Source: Adiantum capillus-veneris (Eukaryota; Streptophyta; Polypodiopsida; Polypodiales; Pteridaceae). From it: 64,000 nt of DNA. The notes beneath the pieces are model-generated. The model was given only the letters and a program-made list of their open reading frames with translations. It was not told the DNA's origin and ran no database searches. The stretch covers positions 64,300,620 to 64,364,619 of the forward strand of contig CM043956.1 of assembly GCA_014529385.2 (NCBI GenBank), read 5' to 3'. Below are positions 41,940 to 53,984 of the stretch, piece by piece (the stretch's first letter is position 1; each line of letters opens with the position of its first letter). A program made the translations under genes and the position numbers.

Positions 41940-42130
41940 AGGACTGTTTGTAAATGGTTGGGGAGAGAGAATTCAATATCAATATCGTTACTCATCCAAA
42001 GATGGATGGGAGCTTGCAAGTATTAATCTAGTGCTAGAGGATATGCTATGAGTGTATGTTAGTGAGAAGCAATCCAATTGGAACAATTACCTCTCTAGTT
42101 TGGAGTTTTCTTGTCATGATTGAAAGCATG
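41940..42130 (+). pseudogene. Chromovirus integrase relic
   Basis: Plus-strand sequence aligns with the integrase of fragment F around 14085-14230: CATCCAAAGATGG (HPKxDG), GTGCTAGAGGATATGCTA (VLEDML) and GAAGCAATCCAATTGG (KQ-N-W). The reading frame is broken several times. Only this short patch, from just before the catalytic Glu onwards, is recognisable; the flanks are not. Confidence 0.55.
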
Positions 42131-44454
42131 TTGCAACTAAGTTTAGTTCCTTCATGTTTATGTCAAGTTTTTAACTTCGATCACCAGTTATGGTGGGGTT
42201 GCCTATTGATGAGAAATGACATCAAGTCAAGGACTTAATCTATGTTGGTGAGATATGTCGGCATGCCACTCTCATGGAAAGTTTAGATGAAGGTATTCTT
42301 ACATGTTATAGCTCCTTCCAAATGTCTAAAACTTAGTCATTCATTTAGACACCACTTAGTTGTGGTAACTCATTTAAATATTCAAATAATTTATAAATAG
42401 ATTTTACACACTGTTTTGGATATAAGTCGGTTACACAAACGGTCCAAATGTGGAAAATCAAGATTTTTTTCTTGGTTTCATTGAATGTCCTATATATGGC
42501 ATGGATGGATGGAGAAAAGCATGTGGCTATTCCTATTTCCTCACAATTATCCTCCATGAGAGTATCTTGTTGTAGGGAAAAATTCGAAGGTTTAATGCAT
42601 GTTTATGTCTGAATCCATAGTGCAGTGCTGCTGTTAATGAGAAAAAAAATGAGTACTACCTCGTAAAACAATGCCTTTCAAAGCTTTGCCAAGTTGGTGG
42701 AATACTTTCCAATGAGAAAAGGCCAGCTATGGAAGTCAAATGGCCATACCAAATCAAACCCCAATTCCATCCTTGCTGAAATCGAGTCCGATGCCGATTA
42801 CAACATCAAAGTTCTCGAAATTTCCTTGCCAGATATAAACATGAATTCGTGCGAGCTTTGATGCCCTAAATGTACCATGCAATGTGGCTGATTTGAAAGC
42901 TTTGAGTGTTTGCAAAAAGCCAAGCTTCGTGCAGAAATCTTAAGATACCTTTGTTTGTGCCACAATCAAGAATTTTAAGAGAGTGCTACTTCCAAATTTT
43001 CTCTAGAAATATCTTTGAGCACAAGGCCTTGCCTTGGTCGCTTGTGAGCTTCAAAGTTTGCCGGGCCGTTGCGTTAGCTTGATTATCTTACCTTGCTTTT
43101 GATAGGGGGTTGGGAAACCGGACCTTGGCCACTTCAAGGTCAAATTCAAAGGGTGGGTGGCCTTTGGGTATGAACCCAAGGGCTCACCCAAGCTTGGATA
43201 CCGTGCAACAACACAGATTGAGGGCAAGAGAGATAGACAATCGCATGGACTACTTACCCCCCACTGTGATAGGGACAAAAGTTTCTCCTCAAGCCTATGT
43301 GAATTCACGGAGGTAGCCACAGGAGCTACGGTGGAGGTCAACGATGATGTACGTGTGTGTGAGCATGCGTCTACCAAGTTGATAGCTTCTTTTTTGTCTT
43401 CATCTTTATCTCAAAACCTTGAAAGCCCAAAAAAGAAATCTAAGTTTAGCTCTGATACTAGTGAGTAGCTCAAGGGTAGAGAACAAGATGCTCTACCTAG
43501 CCATTTTTGCCTATAGCTATAGGCAAGTCCCCCATGCTAGTTCCCCATTGGGCCATGCCCTGCCTTTGGCCTCACATTCTATAGCTTAGAAGAGATCTCC
43601 AAGGTCTTTTAAGGCCGATGCCAAGTGGTTGTGTGCTGCTATTAATCCTCATTACCACAATCAATGTATGTGCAAGGAAACCCTACTCTTTGGAGAAGAG
43701 TGGCCACCTGATAAGCTAAAGCACAATATGAAAGGGGTCCAATTGAAGCGCGACGGTCAAATAGATGTGCAAATTTAAATAGAGGAGACTCTCTCTTGAA
43801 GGGTGAGGGTTTGACATACGTGCAGACTTCAACAGGACTATGTGTGTGTGTGTTGTCATCTCATGTTGATGAAGCATTTTCATGATAGAAAGGTATGCTT
43901 GCGGTCTATGAGGAAGCTGTAATTGAAATGAAATGCCAATCATAATGGTTCACACTTTGTTTGATGGTGATTTTGGATACTTATTGGAAATGTTTTGGAG
44001 AGTGAAATTCTTCTTTCATATCTTCATTCAAATTCTGTGTGCACACTAAGTCGACTTCCAAGTGACTTTTTTATGGCAAGTCAAATGCGCTTCATTGGCA
44101 ATCATAGTCAAATGATTATGGTCACAATTTGAAATTATAATAATCATAAGTTGCATACTACATGTGCTTAGAACTCTTCTTACAAATACTTACAATGGTT
44201 GTTCATCTTTTGTTATAATCTACACAGGATGAATAACAAGTTATGCACAATGCAGATTTTAGTTCATGAAGCTATTGTGGCAAATACATGTAATGCTGAT
44301 TCATATGTATACACTTGCTATTTGCTAATACCACATATAATCTATATATTCTTTGTTAACATATGTTTCTTTTTCCTGATATGGAAAATTAACCATTTGA
44401 GTTAACAATTTATGGCCATTAAAATAGTTGTGTTTCAATCTACCTCACCTCATT

Positions 44455-45985
44455 TGTCATAAAATCTAATATCTAACCGACCCATATGATTTTCTCAAAT
44501 TAAATTGATCATTTAATATGGGAGAATAAACGGGAACAAGAGTTAGAATATAGACATGTGCTTATGGATCTATCTCAACACGGGACCAAAGTGAATGGGT
44601 CCAAATGAGAGATGGTATGTCAAAGAGCAATGCTAGCTAATGGAGCTTGAAAGACCTTAGGGTTAGCTTCATTAAAGACCACCTCCAAAGGTTAGTGTTA
44701 AATGTCCTTAAACCCTAGGACCTTAGGCAAGCTAGGGCTGTGCTTGAGGTGGGAACCCGGCCCAAGCTTGAGGTGCTTATCGTGCTTGCTGACTAAGGTG
44801 CTTGAGGTGCTTAATGACTAAGGTGCTTAAGGTGCTTCATGACTAAGGTGCTAGAGGGGATTTAGGTATTCCAAAATTCAAGAATATGCCTTCAAAGGAG
44901 GGGGCGAACCCCAAGAGTAGGGGGTGTGTCGAATGGCTCCTTCTTCACCCAAAGGACACCCCTTGCTCAAAGAGGCAAATGGGACACATGTCAAGCCCCT
45001 AGCTAGGTTGCACTCATAGTGTGCCTAAAGCCTATTGGTTGAGCCCTAGAGGGGTCCAATGATAATTTATCTAATTAAATTAATTATTTATGCATTTATC
45101 AAGTCCTCTCTCAAAGGGGAAAGGAGGACACTTGTCCTAATGCTATCATGGCTTCTTAATATGCACTATGCATGTGATTATCTAGACTTGTAGGGGTCCA
45201 ATCAAATGCAACCATGAGCTACAAGGAGGGGTCAACCAAAGCAAGCTTGGGGTGTGCTTGGGGGGTATAGTCTCTCTCACACACACTCACATGCTCATTC
45301 TCACTTGGTGAAAGTGCAAGAAATCCATCTCCTTCTCCAAGATTGTTGAGAAGTTGAGAGCCCACACCAACACTCTTGGCTATGGAATGAAAATCCAACC
45401 AAGAGCCATTCTTCAAAGCTTAAGCTTTCCATATTCTCCATATTCATTACTATGTTATTATGCTATGCTAAGCAAGAAGAGTGATGATAAGTGAGGAACT
45501 ATTTCTTTCTCATATGAATGTTTCTTCTTCCTCTTCCCTACTCTCATTCCCTGCTAGCTCTCTCCACCTTCGAAGGTGTTTGAGGTCTTGGGACTGAGGC
45601 CGGGGATAAGTTTATTCTTTCATCTAGCTAAGTTACGTGCATAATTGTGGTGCATGAAGCTCTCTATCTTCATTGCACCATTAAGGTCTCAAGGAACACA
45701 AAGCTTGCATTGTATCAAGTCTCTCTTTATGGGAGAAATTATAATACAAAAGCCTTTTGGAGGGGGGACTAACTCTACATAAATCCAATCCTCAATTGTT
45801 GTCACGTTCTCTTATTCTCTCCCTTGCAAATAGTATTGTTCATGACAAGTTAATTAATTTTAATGGTTATGTTGCTATTGCTAATTAAATTCACCCTCTA
45901 TGTTCTCAAAGTATCCTCATAAAAATGCTCACTATAGTTCTCTTAATTCCGCTATTCTCAATGTTCATAGGCCTTTTCCATTACA
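44455..45985 (+). repeat. LTR of family A copy 2
   Basis: TGTCATAAAATC ... CCATTACA, 1531 bases, matching 60454-62037 and the reverse complement of 3214-4668. Confidence 0.88.
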
Positions 45986-45986
45986 T

Positions 45987-45998
45987 TGGTATCAGAGC
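45987..45998 (+). promoter_or_regulatory. Primer binding site, family A copy 2
   Basis: TGGTATCAGAGC, one base after the LTR end, complementary to the 3' end of initiator tRNA-Met. Confidence 0.9.
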
Positions 45999-46139
45999 TA
46001 TTGGTTTCTCTTGTCTTGCTTAAGAAGAGAGGTCCTTAAGTTGTCCATGAAAGGTTTGACGTGTTCATTGTAGGGATGTATTATCTTGGTTGAAAAGGAC
46101 TTAGTTCGAGGTACACCATTGGGAACTATAGTCTGGAGT

Positions 46140-46786
46140 CTCTCGGGCGCTCGGAAAGGGAAGAGAGGAAACAAAAAAAGGAAAGAAAGAGGTCACCCTC
46201 TTCTCCTTCTTCTTCACCTTCCTCCTCTTCCAACGAAAGTAACAACTATTCTCCTAGAGAATACAAGATGAGAGGACATATCAAATCCTACCCTACTTGG
46301 AGAAGGTCCTAAAATCTTAAAAAGTTCAAAGAGGGAGGAAAAAGTATCTCTTTTCTCACCTATGATGGCACCTTGGGTGCTACTGACAAAGTATTGGCCT
46401 TCATCCAGCAATTTGATGCGACATTTGGAAATGAGGGCTTCACAGAGTCCTCCAAGCTACATCATGTAGCTATGCACTTCCAAAATTATGCTTCTAAATG
46501 GTGGGCTAGCCTTTGTGGAAACGACGAAGCCCCAAATACATGGAAAACTCTACAAGTTTCCATCATGAAGCAATTCCTTACAAGCGATGCAAACGACAAA
46601 GTGCTTATCGAATAGTGGAGTTTGAAGTTGCTCTCCAATGAGACTATCCACAAATATGTTGACAAGTTTTGGGATTTACATCTCAAGGCTACTGTCTTTC
46701 AAAGGATAGACTTTGCCATGCAAAATCAACAATTTTGTGCGCGATTACCTGAAGAAATGGCCGAGTACGTCAACTCCCAACGGTGG
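46140..46786 (+). pseudogene. Family A gag, truncated
   Basis: Reads ERKRSPSSPSSSPSSSSNES, then KKFKEGGKSISFLTYDGTLG, VLAFIQQFDATFGNEGFTES and KYVDKFWDLHLKATVFQRID, stopping at EEMAEYVNSQR. It matches copy 1 (2400-1830) and copy 3 (from 62051). The N-terminal domain seen in copy 1 is missing: only about 140 bases separate the primer site from the Ser-rich part. A TAG follows VLIE near 46614 and another stop lies near 46311. There is no zinc knuckle. Confidence 0.82.
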
Positions 46787-47956
46787 TGCAGGCAAAGTTG
46801 GTCTGAGCTAGAAAGTGATCTATGACAGGAAAAGGCTACAGCAGTAGGTGCAGTGCATAAGGCTAGAGCAGGTATCAAGGTCTTGGGTAGCCAAAGGGTA
46901 GCGAAAATATATGCTTAATGCGATTTTTTAGGCCAAAATGGCCAAAGGATGGTCTAGATGGGATAGCATGTAAAAGTGTCCAAAGTGCCAAGTCAGTGCT
47001 CTGGAATGTAGTTTTTGAGATGCTCTAGAATCCGGTCTAGACGGCTCGTCAAAGGGAGCCCCGATGCTCAAGATATTGCAGTTCAAAGTTAGAAGGTTTA
47101 GGAGATCCCCGACGGACAGGGCAGCTGGCAATAGATGGCCCAGACAGATGTCAATAGAAAGATGTGTAGAGCTCTAGTTATGAAGCATGCCTGTCTTTTT
47201 AGATTGCTAATTAGAGCTCTAGATAGCAAGTTATGGCTAGTTGAAGATTTTTTAGGGGCCAATTATGGACCAAGTCGATCGCATGGGGAATCGTGCCATC
47301 CGGCATCTTTTTGGATTTGAAAAGACTCTAGAAGGTGGAGGACATCATGTAAGATAACACAAATCAATGGTTCGTCGATTGGATGCTCAGTCAACAAGTT
47401 GCTGTGAGTCAAAATTGGTAGCAGATGCTAGAGAGAAAGATGCAGATAATTTTCTCGATTTTTGGCGGCCTCGGATAGCGAGCTCAGAAGGCGGTGAGAT
47501 TTTCACGGCCCGGGACCTTTCTGACATGATGGAAATTTGACACTGCTTCACGACGCGGCCATCAGGTATGGGAGCAACAAATGGCAGAGCATCCAATGCA
47601 AGCAAAAAAAAGGGCTTTTTTAAAGTTAAATTGGGGATTTTTTGATAATCTTAGAAGGCTCCACAGGGCGAGGCCCCCACAGGATGCCATGTGGTGCGGG
47701 CTAGTCCCATATGTGCAAGACCAACTCGTGAGCATGATGTATAAATCGGGGGTTGTGAGGTCGTTGAAGGTGTGTAAGGGGAGAGAGAGCTCCTCCACAT
47801 CGTGGCCATGGCTGCCCCAGGTGGGCGCTGTGTAGGTCACGCGAGACGGTGACGATGCTCGACGCCTGTGGTGGTGCCTGCGTGGTCCATCGGTGGTAAA
47901 TGATGTGGCATGGCACCCAATGGGGCCAAGTTCACAAGGGGGCAATTGCCCCCAAT
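46787..47956. other. No gene seen
   Basis: GC content rises towards the chromovirus. Several 60-150 codon frames on both strands overlap and resemble nothing. I see no repeat, RNA gene or terminus here. Confidence 0.45.
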
Positions 47957-48363
47957 TGTGACGCCCTCGTTCGGGGCGTCGATGAAAAGGGGCCACGCCG
48001 GCTCACCTGCGTTGCAAATGGGACCTGCAGGCAAGCAAACGCATACACAAGAACGCAACTTGAAAACTGAACGCAAGAGGGACACGATAGTGAGGGACGC
48101 AAACGAATGATCAATATCATAAGAAAGTGCCGAATACAAGGGACGCAAGGAATCACATGAAACGGGGCTCGCAAGTTGGGGGAAGTGGCACATACTTCCC
48201 TTATATACACCCCCGGGTTGAGAGAGCTTGACGCCCACGTCAAGCCGGGGTTTTGAGAGGTGCCGATACAAAAGTTGATGCTGAGGTTTTGGGGCGGATA
48301 TTTACAAGGGGGGAGTGAAGTGTTGCCAAAAATGTCTAGCTACCTAGGGTGATGCTAGTTACA
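47957..48363 (-). repeat. Element E 3' LTR
   Basis: TGTGACGCCCTC ... CTAGTTACA on the plus strand, 407 bases with TG...CA ends. It contains a TATA-like box (48201-48208) in element orientation. The GACGCCC...GGGGCGTC inverted repeat near its outer end (47960-47980) is a short hairpin. Confidence 0.75.
48201..48208 (-). promoter_or_regulatory. TATA box in element E LTR
   Basis: TATATAAG on the minus strand (GTGTATATAAGGG), about 160 bases into the LTR from its start at 48363: a plausible polymerase II core promoter marking the U3/R border. Confidence 0.6.
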
Positions 48364-48378
48364 AGTGGGGGGGAAGGA

Positions 48379-50545
48379 CTACTCTATGTTGTTTTCATGT
48401 AGTGTGTTGTCCTCCTCTTCAGTGGGCATGTTGTAGAAACGCAGCACAAGGGGTCTTCCAAGTCGAAGCATGATTTCTTCAGGTACCCAAGTGCATTCCG
48501 TCATGGGGCGATTGCACCATTTGACATAGAAGAGTTGTCCCCGGCGCCCAAAGTGCGACTTTAGGATGGCCTCCGGCTCATGTGGCGGGCCATCCTTTAC
48601 ATATTTGGGGAGACTTCGCCCATAGGTGTTATCCGGCACAAATCTTTTGAGTAAACTTACATGGAAAGCGTTGTGGATGTTGATGTGTGGTGGGAGCTCC
48701 AGCTTGAAGGTGACGTCGTTGAAGGACTTGAGCACTTTGTATGGACCATAGTAGCGATGATTGAACTTCGGGGAGAGGCCTGGAGGGAGGGTGATATTCT
48801 GAGAGTTGACGAGGACCAGGTCACCTTCTTTGAAGAGTTCGGCGAGTCGTCGCTTTTGGTTGGCGTATTTGGCGATGCGTACCTTGCTTTGCTCGAGGCT
48901 TTTCTTTGCATTTTGCATGCGCGCCTGCCATTGTTGAAGAAACTCCTCACATTCCAGATCCTGGGCATGCACATCGCCGGTTGCCAGTGCAAGAGGGGTG
49001 ATGACTTCTTTACCTGTGGAGAGCTCGAAGGGGGTGTAGCCACTGCTGCTGTGGGTGGAGTTGTTGTAGTGGAATTCCAGGACGTCCATGTATTCGGACC
49101 AGTCCTTATGATCGGCCTTGACGTAGCTGCGGATGTAGTCTTCCATGCCTCGGTTGACTCTTTCAGTTTGACCGTTAGTTTCGGGGTGATAGGCAGAGGA
49201 GAAGCGTAGCTGGGTGCCTAGCAGCTTGAAGAGCTCGCGCCAGAGGTCACTAAGGAAACGGGTGTCGCGATCTGAAACTATGGCTAAGGGGAGGCCGTGG
49301 TATTTGAAGACTTTGGCGAAGAAGTGTTTGGCGACTTGGTAGGCGGTGACGGGAGGCTTTGCTGGTATGAAGTGGGCTTGCTTGGTGAAGTAGTCGACGA
49401 CCACCATGATGGTAGTGTGGCCGTGGGAGGGGGGGAGGTCGACGATGAAGTCCATGCTTACCATGTCCCAAGGCCGGGAGGGTGTTGGCATGGGGTGGAG
49501 GAGGCCGGCAGGCTTGACTCTTTGAGCTTTGACCAGTTGACAGGTTGGGCAGGTGCGCACGTAGTCGATTACGTCGTCCTTCATTTTGGGCCACATGTAG
49601 TGTTGATGGAGTTTGTCGTAAGATCTCTTCTGGCCACCATGTCCAGCTAGCTTACAGTCATGAGCCTCCCACATGAGGTCTTTCTTTAGCTCTGGATCAT
49701 TGGGGATGTAGATTTTGCCATGCGCGTAGAAGAGGTTATCTTTGACTTCGAAGAGGCTCAGGGCAGCTTTGCCAGAGATGTGATCGTTGAGCATTCGGAG
49801 GACAGCGGGGTCAGCTTTTTGAGCGTCGAGGATGCGTTGGCGTAGGGTGCTGGTTGCTGTGGAGATGGCTGTGAGGGTGGGTCTTCGACTGAGGGCATCT
49901 GGCATGACATTTGTGGTGCCAGGTTTGTGGATGATGTCGATGTCGTACTCTGCCAGTGTATCTTGCCACCTGGCTTGCTTGGGGGTTATTTTGGGCTGTG
50001 TTTGGAAGTACTTTAGGGATATGTTATCTGTGTATACCTTGGTGTGCTTGTCTTGGACATATTGTCGCCACTTTCGGAGGCAGTGAACAACAGCGAGCAT
50101 TTCCTTCTCATGTGTGGTCCATCTTGTTTCTACATCTGTGAACTTGTGGGACTCGTAGGCAATGGGCTGATTCTCTTACATGAGGACTCCACCAATGGCA
50201 CCATCGGAGGCATCTGTATGAACTTCAAATGGTTTGGTGAAGTCGGGTAGTCGGAGGACGGGGGTACTACACATGGATATCTTCAGGTTCTCAAAGGCTT
50301 CTTCTTCTCTGGAGGTCCACTAAAAGGGTTTGTGGCCTTTGGTTATCTCTGTAAGTGGGGCGGCAATTTTGCTGAAGTCGCGGATGAAGCGGCGTGTGTA
50401 CTGATAGAAACCCACAAACTCGCGGACTTCTTTGATGGATGTCGGGAAGGCCCACTTGATGATGGCGTCGACTTTCTTGGGGTCCACCATTATACCTTTG
50501 GACGTGACGATGAAACCGAGGAACTCGATTTTCTGGACAGCTGGT
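48379..50545 (-). pseudogene. Element E RNase H, integrase and chromodomain
   Basis: After an RT end (FIVTSKGIMVDPKKVDAIIK), RNase H has FEVHTDASDGAIGGVL (first Asp, about 50230) and IHKPGTTNVMPDALSRRP (about 49930-49870). From 50100 to 48379 the frame is fully open (573 codons). Integrase has HDCKLAGHGG and CPTCQ zinc residues, SMDFIVDLP, SDRDTRFLSD and HPETNGQTERVN as the D, D, E triad. The chromodomain reads GQLFYVKWCNRPMTECTWVP near the end. Lesions: TAG in HKPF-stop-WTS (about 50320) and TAA in VLM-stop-ENQ (about 50178). Both fit single C-to-T changes of Gln codons. Confidence 0.9.
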
Positions 50546-51796
50546 GTTCTCGGAGGCGTTGGAGTACTGCGGCGACATGCTTCTGGTGCTCTTCTAAGGT
50601 TTTGGTGTAAATGAGCAGATCATCGATGTAAGTGATGAGGTAGTCGTCAATCATGTCGCGGAAACTGTCATGGATTATTCGGCAAAAAGTGCCAGGACCG
50701 CCGGTGAGGCCGAGCCCCAGGACCATCCATTCCCAAGAGCCGTAGCGTGTGCGGAAGGCGGTCTTCGCGATGTCTTTAGAAGCAATGCGGACTTGGTGAT
50801 AGCCTGAGTGGAGATCGATGCGAGTGAAGTACTTGGCACCCTGTAATCTGTCCATGAGGTCTTCCATGAGGGGAACTGGGTATTTGTTCTTGATAGTAAT
50901 TTTGTTGAGGGCCCGATAATCCACGCAGAGTCGCATCGAGCCGTCTTTCTTCTTGACAAACAAGACTGGGCCCCCAAAAGGAGAGCTGCTGGGCCGGATG
51001 AAACCTTGATCCTCTAATTCCTGGAGTTGCTTCTTGAGCTCCTTTAGCTCGGTGTCATTCATGCGGTAGGGTGCCTTGGCCGGGGGTGTACTCCCTGGGA
51101 TGAGATCAATTTCGTGTTGAATTTGATGGGGAGGGGGTAGGCCGGGGGGAAGTTCTGGGGGCATGACATCTTTGTACTTCTGGAGGATGGGGGTAAGTGA
51201 GGGATCACTGACTTTGGCCTTATCGAGGGTGATGGAGTTGAGCCTTGCTGTGGGCTGCTCCTTTGCTTGCATGATGCAGAGGTGCACCTGATCTCCTTTC
51301 TTGAGAGCCCGCTCGGCTTGCTTTGCACTCATGAGATTGAGTTTGGGGGACGAGTGTTCTGGGACTTTCCGTTTGCCTTTCATCGCTGCTAACTGAGCGG
51401 GGTCGTTGCGGTTGATGGGGGGGGGGGGTTTGGTTTGAAGATGCGCCTGGCGGGTGAAGGCTTGCTTTGTTGTGAGTCTGGCGCCTTGTACTGTAACTGC
51501 TTTGCCTTGATTGTTCAGAAGCAATTGATCCACCTTCATGCCTAGGAGTGCAATGAGATACTTGTCTTTGAAGGACAGACCAATGATTGCCTCGAAGTCG
51601 TCCATTGGTACCACTATGAAGTCAAGGCGACATGTGAATTCACCCATCTCATCCTGACTTGACGGGCTGCCTTGACATTGCTATCCTTTCCTTGGGCAAA
51701 CTTGACAGTGGTTTCATTTACGGTGGTGAGGCGTAGGCCCAGGCGAGCGATGCACTGCGGGGATAGAAAATTGTGTGTAGCGCCTGAGTCTACCAT
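50545..51796 (-). pseudogene. Element E protease and reverse transcriptase, one frameshift
   Basis: Protease: MVDSGATHNFLSPQCIARLG (about 51794-51735), with a frame overlap near 51630. RT in an open frame 51647-50490: GGPVLFVKKKDGSMRLCVDY, RALNKITIKNKYPVPLMEDL and the catalytic TYIDDLLIYTKTLEEH (about 50625-50580). Near 50545 the frame shifts and the true RT continuation (FLGFIVTSKG) is in another phase. The sequence before RT (HEIDLIPGSTPPAKAPYRMN) is the standard gypsy entry into RT. Confidence 0.88.
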
Positions 51797-51802
51797 GATC
51801 CA

Positions 51803-53182
51803 TTACTGCTGGGACCCAATTGTTGCCTGGACATATAAGTTCTGAATGTCCGTGATAGCTCCTACCATGCATTGAGGGTGGAGGGATACTGCTCCAATCC
51901 GAAGTTGTTGGTCAGCAACAGAGTTATCCATTTCTTTGATTCTTCTTTTGGGGGGGGAGGGCGGTTCTTCTATTTGGATGGTGTTGGCCCTGCTAGACGA
52001 TGATGAGACGTGATTGCGCTTACGCACACATGCGTAGTTGGGGCCATGAGCAATTCTGCAGTCACTGCACCAGCTGCGATCAGGGTGCGTGTTGTTATTG
52101 CTGCCGTTGTAAGAATTGTTAGCAAAATAGTTGCGGGGGGCTAAGGCTCCATTTCCGCGGCCTAATCCCGGGTTGGAATTGGGTGGTGGTGGGCGTGGTT
52201 CATTGCTTCTGTTATTTGGTATAAATCCGCGGCCTCGCCCGGCGAGTGGGTTAGACCAGTTGTTGGGGGAAAAATTGTTGGGGCGAGGGTTATTTAGAGG
52301 CAAACCTGGTGTTGAGCTTGTGTCGCGTAGCTTTTCGGCCATATTGGCGGCCACTTCCCAGGTGTTGGGATTCTGTTTTTCTACCTCTCGACGAGCCCAA
52401 GTCTTAAGGCCGTACAGGAACCCATGTAGCCTATCTGCTGTGTGCATCAATGGGAGTTGGAGCATGAGTCAACGATATTTGACAATGTATTATGATATGT
52501 GGCCTTCTTGGCGTAGATCGTGCCACGAATCTCTGACTTTGTTGCCCTCATTCTCTGGGACAAAGTAGCTGAGCATGTCTCTTTGTAGGTCCTCCCAATC
52601 CTCCCAGTGCTTTGATAGATGTTCAGTGAGGAACCATACATAGGCGTCGTCGGCCAGGAAGGTTTTGGCCACTTGTACCCATCTGCGTCTGCCTATGTTG
52701 TTCCACTGCATGTAGTCTTCTACCTCTCTGAACCACTTGTTGAGTTCCAATGAGGTACGATGGCCTTTGTATTTCTCTGGGGGGATGGGTTTGAATTTTC
52801 CCAGCCTGTTCTCATCTTCTAGATTTCTTTCAGGGCTGTAGTAGCGCCCTTCACTTTGGTCATCCGGATAGTCTTCATCTTCGTTTACTGTCCCTAGCCT
52901 TTCGGGCCGCGGTCGCCTTTGTGTGTTTCGTCGGGTGTTGACATTGCTTGTGCCTGGGCGATCTTCGTGTCATCGGCTTAGCTGTGTTTGAATCAGGTCG
53001 CCCAGGTTAGCAGACATCACGTTGATCTGGTGTTCCATGGAGGCCATGATGCGTGCCTCCAGTCTCTCTTCCATTAGGTCTTGGTCAGCTTGTCGCGGTT
53101 TCGTTTCCTTCTTCTTCTTGCGGTCTTTATTCAGGTTAGGCTCGGTCTTGTATCCTTCGTCATATTCATGATTTTCAGCCAT
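51803..53182 (-). pseudogene. Element E gag, three stops
   Basis: Starts MAENHEYDEGYKTEPNLNKD (53182), Lys-rich. TGA follows IQTQLSR near 52970. The same frame continues to LELNKWFREVEDYMQWNNIG and FLADDAYVWFLTEHLSKHWE (about 52750-52610), stops after RQEGHIS (about 52490) and YIVKYR (about 52470). It resumes LMLQLPLMHTADRLHGFLYG and ends with a Pro/Asn-rich tail. A knuckle-like SWCSDCRIAHGPNYACV (C-x2-C-x3-H-x5-C) lies at about 52075-52025, atypical against C-x2-C-x4-H-x4-C. All three stops lie in one frame and can be explained by C-to-T changes at Arg or Gln codons. Confidence 0.82.
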
Positions 53183-53204
53183 TTTTGTCCTCTGGTGGCC
53201 GAAG

Positions 53205-53501
53205 CCGAGAAAAACTCAAAAAATGTCAAAAACTGAGAAATTGCGAAAAACAGGCTTGAAAACGTCGAAAAACGATGAAACAGCGCAAAACGGGGTCCAA
53301 AACGACGAAAACCGCGGAAAATGGGTCAAAAACGATGAAAACCGGTCCCAAACGGTGTAAGACGGGGCAAAACGAGGTAAAATGTTGAAAAACGGTGAAG
53401 AACGTGGAGGAACGCGTCAAAACGGCAAGGAACGCGGGTCAAACAAGGCAAAACGGCGAAAAACGGTGGGGAACGTGGAGAAAACGCAAGGGACGGGGTG
53501 A
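53205..53501. repeat. AAAACG-rich degenerate tandem repeat
   Basis: About 300 bases built from variable units such as AAAACGGTGAAAAACG and AAAACGACGAAAACCG, 10-22 bases each, between the gag start and the LTR remnant of element E. It occupies the place of the untranslated leader. No protein is supported. Confidence 0.75.
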
Positions 53502-53547
53502 AAACGGGGCTCGCAAGTTGGGGGAAGTGGCACATACTTCCCTTATA
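53502..53547 (-). repeat. Remnant of element E 5' LTR
   Basis: Identical over 46 bases to 48161-48206 inside the 3' LTR, stopping at CCCTTATA where the TATA box begins. Beyond it is poly-C and (CA)n. Confidence 0.75.
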
Positions 53548-53562
53548 CCAATCTTTTAAAGC

Positions 53563-53589
53563 CCCCCCCCCCCACACACACACACACAC
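53563..53589. repeat. Poly-C and (CA)n tract
   Basis: C13 followed by about eight CA units, directly before the first of two palindromes. Confidence 0.9.
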
Positions 53590-53606
53590 TAGCAACATTG
53601 CTAGTG
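53587..53606. other. Perfect palindrome 1
   Basis: CACTAGCAACATTGCTAGTG: 9-bp arms around a CA spacer. A second palindrome with the same outline lies at 53985. Confidence 0.8.
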
Positions 53607-53726
53607 CTCGGGGCTTGGGGGTAAGGGACAATCCCACGAGAGGATAAAGAGAGGGAGAGGGAAAATCTGGCCGGGCAGAGCAACTGGCGGGCCCGGGTCA
53701 AATGCAAGGGGAGGTGTCCCATGAAA

Positions 53727-53752
53727 TGAGGGAGAGAGAGAGAGAGAGAGAG
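53727..53752. repeat. Short (GA)n
   Basis: About 26 bases of GA between the two palindromes. Confidence 0.9.
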
Positions 53753-53984
53753 AGTTCAAGGGCCGCCCAAGGGGGCCGCCATGCAGCAGTCCAAGGAGAT
53801 GACTGGGAGGGAGATGGCCGAGCAGAGCAGAGGGCCACCTAAAGGCTGGGACCAAGAGGGAAAGTGAGGAGAGAGAAGGCTAGGGGAGATTGGATCAAGC
53901 AAGGGGCTGGACAAAGATAGTCAAAGGTAGTCCAAAGGGTGAAAATGAAGGATAAATAAATAAAATAATAATAATGCCGAGGGG

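Larger units (their letters stand above)
41365..44454. other. Mostly unassigned spacer
   Basis: No gene is supported. It contains a 148-bp tandem duplication (41571-41864) and a decayed chromovirus integrase relic (41940-42130). From 42130 to 44454 I see nothing beyond short chance frames. Confidence 0.45.
44455..46786 (+). mobile_element. Family A copy 2: LTR and partial gag
   Basis: The plus strand carries an LTR (44455-45985), primer site and part of gag, ending at about 46786 within the NSQR motif that precedes the nucleocapsid. Protease and pol are absent; unrelated sequence follows. No 3' LTR is seen, so this is a truncated or deleted copy. Confidence 0.85.
47957..53547 (-). mobile_element. 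Element E: chromovirus (Ty3/gypsy), 5' end rearranged
   Basis: Minus strand: gag (53182 to 51803), protease, RT, RNase H, integrase and chromodomain (51796 to 48379), then a 407-base LTR (48363 to 47957). On the 5' side only 46 bases identical to the LTR (53502-53547 matches 48161-48206) are found, behind about 300 bases of AAAACG-rich repeats. The primer site and most of the 5' LTR are lost or replaced. The coding region is unusually GC-rich against its neighbours and has few lesions. Confidence 0.88.

Noticed and set aside
48661-49209. 182-codon plus-strand frame opposite the element E integrase
   Set aside because: Antisense shadow produced by the GC-rich codon use of the real minus-strand integrase.
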